Positions 58,257 to 64,000 of a stretch of DNA of 64,000 nt are shown piece by piece. A model generated the notes under the pieces. The model did not search any database. It had not been told where the DNA came from and saw nothing but the letters and a program-made list of their open reading frames with translations. How positions within the stretch are numbered: the first letter of the stretch is position 1; each line of letters opens with the position of its first letter. The stretch covers positions 87,624,930 to 87,688,929 of the forward strand of contig OZ023273.1 of assembly GCA_964007475.1 (NCBI GenBank), written 5' to 3'. Origin of the DNA: Hybos culiciformis (lineage: Eukaryota; Arthropoda; Insecta; Diptera; Hybotidae). The position numbers were made by a program, and so were the translations under genes.

Positions 58257-59089
58257 AAAAAAATAAATTAGAATAATTGACTAAACATAATTAAATGAAT
58301 CAGATTTCTTTAATTTAACTAATGTTTTAAACAAATTAATTACTTGAATAGTTGAAAAAAAAAATCAAAACTGACTGATTTTTCTAATGAAAATTCATTG
58401 ATTTGAGTTTTAAAATACAAATAATTAATTGAAAGAATTATTAAATTCAATAGTTGTTTTTAACAATTCATTTATTTGAAATATTAAAACAAATTTGTTA
58501 AAATGAAATTTAAGGTAAATTTTAAAATTATCTAAACATTATGTGATTCAGCAAATTTAATTATTGGATTTGAAATAAATATTTCAATATATCAACTACA
58601 AAAATAGTAGAATTGTACAATAACATTCTTTGACAATTGTAGGAAGTTTTCATAGAAACCGATTTTATATTGTCTATTAATACATTGTTGTGTATCACTG
58701 ACATAGCTCAGTGGAAGAATTCATAACATTGAACAAAACGGTTAAGCAACGCCTCGTTGTGATAGAACTTAGATGTGTGACCAACCAAAAAAGTTTAAAA
58801 AAAAAAGAAAAAAACAAAAAAAAAACCAAAAAAGTTAAAAAAAAAAAATTAAAAAAAATCAAAAAAAACATTTGAGTTGTTTTTTGTATTTGAGGGGTCA
58901 AAAACGGATAATGCAAATTAGATATTTCATTTAAATTAGTAAATGAATCAAATAATTACGATTTGTAGCAAATCATTTAATTAAGAATAGCTGGCGCAAT
59001 TAAACAGTTTAAATGGCTAAAATTCAATCACAAACATTAGATGATTTTATTTGAAGTTTACATAAAAAGGCTACTCTTTTTTTTCTGTG
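58252..59089. mobile_element. TIR element with 5S-like core (Pol III-type element 4)
   Basis: The left end CACAGAAAAAAATAAA and inverted right end CACAGAAAAAAAAGAG; AT lies outside both (58250-58251, 59090-59091). Removing the element with one AT joins two open pieces of the broken gene in frame, which supports these exact borders. Arms repeat AATT/TTAATTGAAT-like phrases. The core has an upstream box (58661-58687), a 5S-like module, A-rich runs and a downstream box (58868-58898). 838 bp, no transposase. Confidence 0.8.
58700..58783 (+). ncRNA. 5S-rRNA-like module inside the TIR element
   Basis: GGTTAAGCAACGCCTCGTTG followed by GATAGAACTTAGATGTGTGACC matches the 5S internal control region and the module at 11938, with a few more changes. 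It is preceded by CATAGCTCAGTGGAAGAATTC, which is closer to a tRNA A box than to 5S, as in the other copies. Truncated 3' part; a promoter remnant, not a 5S gene. Confidence 0.7.
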
Positions 59090-59090
59090 A

Positions 59091-59175
59091 TGATAACAAA
59101 GAATCAAGTTCACCACATTGCTTTTTATCTCTATACTTTTTAGAGCGTTCAGCATCATTTTTTTTTCTGAAAAAA
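59091..59175 (-). pseudogene. unidentified gene, part 1
   Basis: The minus strand reads DAERSKKYRDKKQCGELDSL then LSS up to the TIR element border. 'DAER...YR.KK' is a basic phrase that recurs in many insect transposon-related proteins. Upstream it is lost in T-rich sequence. In frame with the piece beginning at 58250 if the element is removed. Confidence 0.5.
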
Positions 59176-59217
59176 AGTACGAAATCAAAAACTAATTATA
59201 GTTTTTATATTTTACTA

Positions 59218-59795
59218 GCTGTACCGGAACACACGTTGTGGAACACACTTTTGAAGTCCGCCCGCATGCGAGGTCAACAAATTTTTTGTTACAAAATTTG
59301 TGTGTAATCAGTTCCTCTTTTTACATACCAAATTTGAATGAAATCGGACGAACTTTTGAAGTCCGCCCCCCAGGGGAAGTCTCTGGGTAGGAGGTCCCTG
59401 GGTAGCAGGTCAAAAAATTTTTTGTAACGAAATCAGTTCCTCTTTTTACATACCAAAATTTAAATGAAATCGGACGAACTTTTGAAGTCCGCCCCAGGGG
59501 GAGGTCTTTGGGAAGGAGGTCGCTGGGTAGGAGGTCGCTGGGTAGGAGGTCGCTGGGTAGGAGGTCAACAAATTTTTGTTACGAAATTTGTGTGTAATCA
59601 GTTCTTCTTTTTACATACCAAATTTAAATGAAATCGGACGAACTTTTGAAGTCCGCCCCTAGGGACGGGCCCTGGGTAGGAGGCCAATTAAATTTTAAAA
59701 TAGCCTATAACGACCCCCGACCTGACACAAAGACATGGTGTAAGTTTTAGGAGCCTATAGACAGACAGACAACTTTGCTTTTATATATCGCACCA
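59218..59795. repeat. second copy of the about 115-bp unit repeat
   Basis: Starts ACTAGCTGTACCGGAACACACG and holds about four units with GAAATCGGACGAACTTTTGA and GGTAGGAGGTC. The short phrase GGTCGCTGGGTAGGA is repeated four times at 59519-59563. It ends with CAGACAGACAACTTTGCTTTTATATAT. Same family as 20036-22250. Confidence 0.85.
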
Positions 59796-60285
59796 TGCAT
59801 TCTAGTATATCGTATGTCAAAAATCACATTTTTCAGGAGAGCGGTTTAAAGATTTTTAAACTATTTTTCCTTCTTGTTAAGAGCATAATTAAGATATGAA
59901 CTTCGGTTTTTTTTTAAATTAAAGATAATTTAATTCTGTATTTTTTATACCAAAACCGATTTAGATACTTTTCAAAAATAAACTAAATATTAAGAAATTA
60001 ATTTTTTGGAAGGGACAAAATAATAAAATACGGTACAGTAAGTTAAGTTACAATATCGAAAATAGGAAAATGTACAAGCTAGAAAATGGTATCTCTACTT
60101 ACGATATTTTTGCCTGGCTAATTTTATAATTCGTGATAATTATAAGTAATATTTACAATAAAAACGATTGGATGCAATGTTCTTACAATAATTAAATACC
60201 GTCTTATATTAATAAAAACACTGAAAGTTTTTAATATAATTTTATTTTATTTGCCGATTATATTAACATTTAATTACTGAATTCA
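59796..60285. other. AT-rich non-coding stretch
   Basis: Nothing recognisable. Confidence 0.45.
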
Positions 60286-60286
60286 A

Positions 60287-60379
60287 TTATTCGATATCCA
60301 AATCTTCTTCAAATTGTTCAGTATTTTTTGGATTATTTGTTGTATGCCGCAATTTTTTAAAAAAAATTTCGATAATAGG
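60287..60379 (-). pseudogene. C-terminal exon-like piece, unidentified
   Basis: After an acceptor (AATTACAG at 60380) the frame reads PIIEIFFKKLRHTTNNPKN then TEQFEEDLDIE and a stop at 60287. It may be the last exon of the DUF7869-like remnant upstream, but the link is not shown. Confidence 0.3.
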
Positions 60380-60514
60380 CTGTAATTAGTTAACTCAATT
60401 AAATCCTTGTATTTTACAGTTCATATTTCTAAAGATTCATCATATCATGAGCAACAGCAGGTTTCGCACTAGGCAACCCTCTTTTTTTAATTGTTTCTTT
60501 TACAATGTATATTA

Positions 60515-60696
60515 TATGTTACGGTGAATGTACGAATTCCGGGGAATGTGAGTTTACTTTTGGTAAATGTTAATATTACGGTACTCTACGCCCTACACAA
60601 AAATGGGGCCAATCGGGCCGATAAATGTAATGTAATATTAAAATTACGGGTTTTTAAACTCACATTCCCCGGAATTCGTACATTCACCGTAACATA
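60515..60696. mobile_element. 182-bp MITE with perfect 42-bp terminal inverted repeats
   Basis: Arms 60515-60556 and 60655-60696 are exact inverse copies, beginning TATGTTACGGTGAATGTACG and containing CCGGGGAATGTG. The loop holds two further related phrases (GGTAAATGTTAATATTACGG, ATAAATGTAATGTAATATTA). Perfect arms imply a recent insertion or ongoing gene conversion. No clear target duplication beyond the symmetric TAT/ATA. Confidence 0.9.
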
Positions 60697-60772
60697 TTTA
60701 TGCTTCGTTATATAAAATTATTGTGAAAAAATCTTCAGTTTCAAAAGAATAATTATATAGTAATTTATTTGG

Positions 60773-61012
60773 TTAATTTTTCTCAACTTTAATTGTTCTA
60801 ATAGAATTCCATTTTATTTTAATAGTGTCTTCATTTTGAGTTAAATTAACAAACTTTGTGAAGTCGGAAAAATTAAAAATATCGTTGTTTGTCATTTCAC
60901 AGACATTGTAAGGTGGATCTTGCAATTTCTAATTAAAGCCTACCACTGAGATGGAATGTTTATTTTGACGTTTAAAAGTTGGTTCATGGCAAACATTGAT
61001 CTTAACTAATCG
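60773..61012 (-). pseudogene. DUF7869-like C-terminal fragment
   Basis: The minus frame reads RLVKINVCHEPTFKRQNKHS then SVVGFN, a TAG, KLQDPPYNVCEMTNNDIFNF, SDFTKFVNLTQ and ends IRTIKVEKN before a stop at 60773. The 'E(M)(t)nxdifxFxxf' phrase and a terminal 'w..i..i.v' resemble the tail of the protein at 53600-53815, so this is probably a second broken member of that family. One in-frame stop, N-terminus missing. Confidence 0.45.
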
Positions 61013-61300
61013 TTAAGTTTTAATAGTATGTTTTTAATCCTATTTCATCAAGAAATTGAAAAATATTAGTTAATGTAATTTCAATTGTACAATATTTCCT
61101 CCAAATATTATTATTGTATGTATTACTTACGACTTGATACCTTTTAAAAAGTTATATTTTAACTACACATACAATAATAAAATAAATAGAAAAAACTGTG
61201 TAATTAGCCTGTAAGTGTACTTACCACACTAATGTATCTAGATATCCCAGGCGTAAATGTTATAAATTTACTTACAATAGCATGATATTTGAGTTCTACT

Positions 61301-63959
61301 TAGGGTTGCCACCTTTCTCAGATCCCAAACCCGTAGATTTTCCAAACAAAAAAAAATTTTTTTTTTTTTAAATATGTAAAAAAAAATGAAATTAACAAAA
61401 TTATAATTCAGTTTTTATTTAAGAAAATATAATGAATATTATAGGTTCTACCTAATAGAAAAAAAATCTTTAATAAATTCACAAAAACATAAAATTAACA
61501 AATTACGTATCTATGTTTAAAATAAAAAAAGAAATATGTATGTCATATGTATGTATATATATGTATGTAGGTATAATTTACGATTTTTTCTTAAAATCAT
61601 ATTTTTCATTGTTTTTACATTCACGCAATAGTTTGTTTTGTTCTGGTTTCTTTAAAAATGTTAAAAATTCATCACAATTTAAATTGAAATTAATTTTAGT
61701 GCAAATTTCCGATTTAACCATGTCTACATTTAAACGATTTCGCTCATCGGTCCACAAATTTCCCATTAAAGAAAAAATTCGTTCTACATGAGCATTAGAA
61801 ATTGGGATGGAAAACATTTTTTCGGCAATTTTTTGTAAATTAGGAAGTTCTTGATTTTCAAAAATATTTACCCATTTTTGATCACATGGCATGTCTTTAT
61901 CTAAATTAACGGCTACTTCTTTAACTATATTTACCTCATCATACAAAACATCTTCATCAATTTCAATTTGAAGGATTTGGTTTGCTTTTAAAACATTCGA
62001 GTAGTTGAAAGTTTCAATATTATCTAATTCAAGTGGAGAAAAATATTTAAAAGGGCTGTTGTCAAAGTCATAGTTTTTGTTTAAATAGTTTACAGTTTTT
62101 TCGTAAACACCGTTGAACTCTGCAATTAAATTATGTTTTTCAGATTTTGTGAAATATTCCAAACTATTATTTACAAATTTTCCAAAAAATGAATCTCGTT
62201 TTCGATTACATAACTCAGTTTTCAATCGAAACATCACTTCATGTAAGCTAGCACTTGTTACATTCTTTTTTTCAAGTATCAGTATTGATTCATGTAATAT
62301 GTTCATATAATGGTTAATAAAATAAATGTAGCATTCAGGCTTTGAAAGACGGTTACTGTTGTTTACACATTCATCTTGTTGGTTTTTTATAAATTTCCAA
62401 ATTTGTGGTGCGCAATCAGATTCACCTTGCTTTAAAAAATAAGATTTTACTGCGGGACAAATAATAATAAGCCTATCAAGTGCATTTCTTAGGGACAACC
62501 ATCTTGTTGGTCCATGTATCAATACTTTCTGATAATTCATTTCAAAATTTTCAAATTCTTCTTTAAGATGTTTCTCTCTTTTGGCACTGTTTGAAAACTC
62601 AGCAAAAACTTTTAATACCAACACTTCAACGTCATATTTAAGACCTTTACATGCATTTCTACCAGCATTATGGATCACGTGGCAATTACAGTTTGCTTTG
62701 ATAACACTAGTATTTTTGTGCAATATTTGTTTGAAAACTGACTTATGGATACCATAATTTACCGATGCGTTATCAGCACTATATGATGACATATGCGATA
62801 TACTGAGTCCATTTTTAATTAAACATTTTTCAATATTTTGGAAAATACTGGTAGAATCTTCATTTGGATCCTCATAAAAATCTAAAATTTTGTGACATAT
62901 TCCATTTTTATTAAAATACGTGACTGCCATAGGATAAAATTTACTGGAACCTTTATTTGAAGCATCCGTAGAAATTGAAAAAATTTTTTTATTTTCGGAT
63001 CCAGCACCTAAATCTAGCAAAACCAACTCAATTGACTTAGGACACATTACATTTTTTACGATGGCTGATGATTTTGTCCGGCCACAACGAATTTTCTGTG
63101 CAACGTTACAACCAACATATAGTTTTGAGTTTAGCTTCAAAGAACAATCCATGCTGGCGTAACTATGGTTGTGCATTAGGCCGAGATAGATAGAGCTTAT
63201 TTCAATTATAGAAATTAACTCCTCCTCAGTAGAGCTTTTAACGGCCATAAAATTTGTTATCGATCGATATGTAGTAGCCAATTTGGCGTTCTTATTGTGG
63301 TTACTACTTTTTAGATGGGTTTTAATAGCCTTTTGTCCGTCATGTCTTACTGTAAATTTTATGTTGCAAATGAAACATTTAGCATTTTTATTGTCCACTT
63401 TGAGCAGCCACTGTTTGTATTCATTTATTTCCAACCATTTGGGTTGAAAAAGATTTTCGTACTTAGTTTTTTTTTTTGGTGTAAGATCAGGATCGTCGCT
63501 TTCCTGGTTTGAATCTGCTGGTGCTGACATGTTGTTCTTTATCAATTTCCGATTTAATTCAGAAAAATTAAATTTTTAATAAAATATTTTTTCTTTTTTT
63601 TTATTTTGAAATTTTTTTTAACGGCTGAAAGAAAACAATTAAAAATAATATAAACCGAGAACTGCCACACACATTTCTAAAATGACAGATAAGAATTGCC
63701 TGATTGTTGAATATCTAATATGTTAAATTAATCAATAAAAATAAAGTGTGACCCGAACCACAGAAACAAAAAAAAAGTAAAAGCCTACTATCGCTTGAAA
63801 AATTGGGAAAAAAATTATAATTTCATTTTTGTATAATAAGGAGCTGGTTTTAAATTTTGTTTTGATATTTTATTTAACCCGTAGATTTGAGCTTAAGCCC
63901 CAGAAACGAGTTCGAAAACCCGTAGATTCTAGGGTAAACCCGTAGAGGTGGCAACCCTA
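61301..63959 (-). mobile_element. complete hAT transposon
   Basis: The ends TAGGGTTGCCACCTTT (61301) and, inverted, TAGGGTTGCCACCTCT (63959) are flanked by GTTCTACT on both sides (61293-61300 and 63960-63967), an exact 8-bp target duplication. It contains one uninterrupted transposase gene. The 10-mer AACCCGTAGA recurs at 61328, 63876, 63917 and 63937, close to the ends, as expected for subterminal transposase-binding repeats. 2659 bp. All parts needed for transposition appear present. Confidence 0.95.
61578..63545 (-). CDS. hAT-family transposase, apparently intact
   Basis: 655 codons without a break. An alternative start is Met6 (MSAPADSN). Residues 20-30 are basic (PKKKTK, possible nuclear signal). 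A BED-like zinc finger follows: C57-x2-C60, H77-x5-H83. The RNase H-like core has D194 (SISTDASNKGSSKF) and D258 (YSADNASVNYG), then a C-x2-H pair (CNCHVIH, 286-289) and the RW motif (GPTRWLSLRNAL). The C-terminal hAT dimerisation region is clear (LPNLQKIAEKMFSIPISNAH then VERIFSLMGNLW), with the conserved A-x-x-E-R-x-F-S. The protein would cut and paste the element that surrounds it. Length and motif order fit full-length hAT transposases. Confidence 0.95.
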   Translation of the reverse strand: MIKNNMSAPADSNQESDDPDLTPKKKTKYENLFQPKWLEINEYKQWLLKVDNKNAKCFICNIKFTVRHDGQKAIKTHLKSSNHNKNAKLATTYRSITNFMAVKSSTEEELISIIEISSIYLGLMHNHSYASMDCSLKLNSKLYVGCNVAQKIRCGRTKSSAIVKNVMCPKSIELVLLDLGAGSENKKIFSISTDASNKGSSKFYPMAVTYFNKNGICHKILDFYEDPNEDSTSIFQNIEKCLIKNGLSISHMSSYSADNASVNYGIHKSVFKQILHKNTSVIKANCNCHVIHNAGRNACKGLKYDVEVLVLKVFAEFSNSAKREKHLKEEFENFEMNYQKVLIHGPTRWLSLRNALDRLIIICPAVKSYFLKQGESDCAPQIWKFIKNQQDECVNNSNRLSKPECYIYFINHYMNILHESILILEKKNVTSASLHEVMFRLKTELCNRKRDSFFGKFVNNSLEYFTKSEKHNLIAEFNGVYEKTVNYLNKNYDFDNSPFKYFSPLELDNIETFNYSNVLKANQILQIEIDEDVLYDEVNIVKEVAVNLDKDMPCDQKWVNIFENQELPNLQKIAEKMFSIPISNAHVERIFSLMGNLWTDERNRLNVDMVKSEICTKINFNLNCDEFLTFLKKPEQNKLLRECKNNEKYDFKKKS

Positions 63960-64000
63960 GTTCTACTTCTTTAAAGATTGTAAGTCAACTTAGAATATAC

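Overview
This window looks like a gene-poor, strongly AT-rich stretch of an insect (at least arthropod) nuclear genome. The evidence is the long A/T runs, the introns with GT...AG borders, and a transposon mix typical of insects: CR1/Jockey-type LINEs, a CsRn1-like Ty3/gypsy element, a Helentron with Rep and Pif1 parts, hAT, Harbinger-like and TTAA elements, DUF7869-type genes, and arrays of a common arthropod repeat. I cannot name the species. There is no bacterial operon, CRISPR array, rRNA gene or convincing tRNA gene, and no clearly intact conserved host gene.

Layout. 1-11300 is mostly non-coding, with a palindrome cluster (4146-4300), a LINE RT relic (5647-6239), a possible broken spliced gene (8025-8457) and a GC-richer old repeat (8895-9430). 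11311-12567 is the first of four odd terminal-inverted-repeat (TIR) elements that carry a Pol III-type module; the others are at 32936-33784, 47326-48515 and 58252-59089. 13566-13795 is a TATG microsatellite. 16930-17960 is a foldback repeat split by a hAT MITE with an 8-bp target duplication. 20036-22250 is a tandem array of about 115-bp units split by a second hAT MITE. 22668-24364 and 27744-31486 are nested TIR elements flanked by TTA; the larger one carries a broken Myb/SANT gene. 26452-27194 is a TTAA-flanked element.

36217-44912 is a decayed Ty3/gypsy element on the minus strand (LTR, PPT, gag, PR, RT, RNase H, IN) with a tandem duplication at the integrase end and foreign DNA in its 3' part. 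45240-49640 is a decayed Helentron (minus strand) with recognisable HUH, tyrosine and helicase motifs, cut by the third Pol III-type element. 49845-51900 is a 5'-truncated LINE. Next to it, 52022-52464 is a GC-richer segment that is almost entirely a chain of hairpins. 53600-56420 holds two spliced minus-strand genes: a DUF7869-like pseudogene and a small CCHC zinc-knuckle gene. 57631-59170 is an unidentified gene broken by the fourth Pol III-type element. The best-preserved gene is the hAT transposase at 61578-63545, inside a complete 2.66-kb hAT element with an 8-bp target duplication; it may still be active or have been active recently.

The genes do not form a pathway. They record successive transposon insertions, several nested two or three deep. 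The most unusual observation is the family of four TIR elements that share a short upstream box, a 5S-rRNA-like or tRNA-like module and, in three of them, a downstream box, while their arms are unrelated and built from element-specific short motifs. The second is the seven-hairpin segment at 52022-52464.
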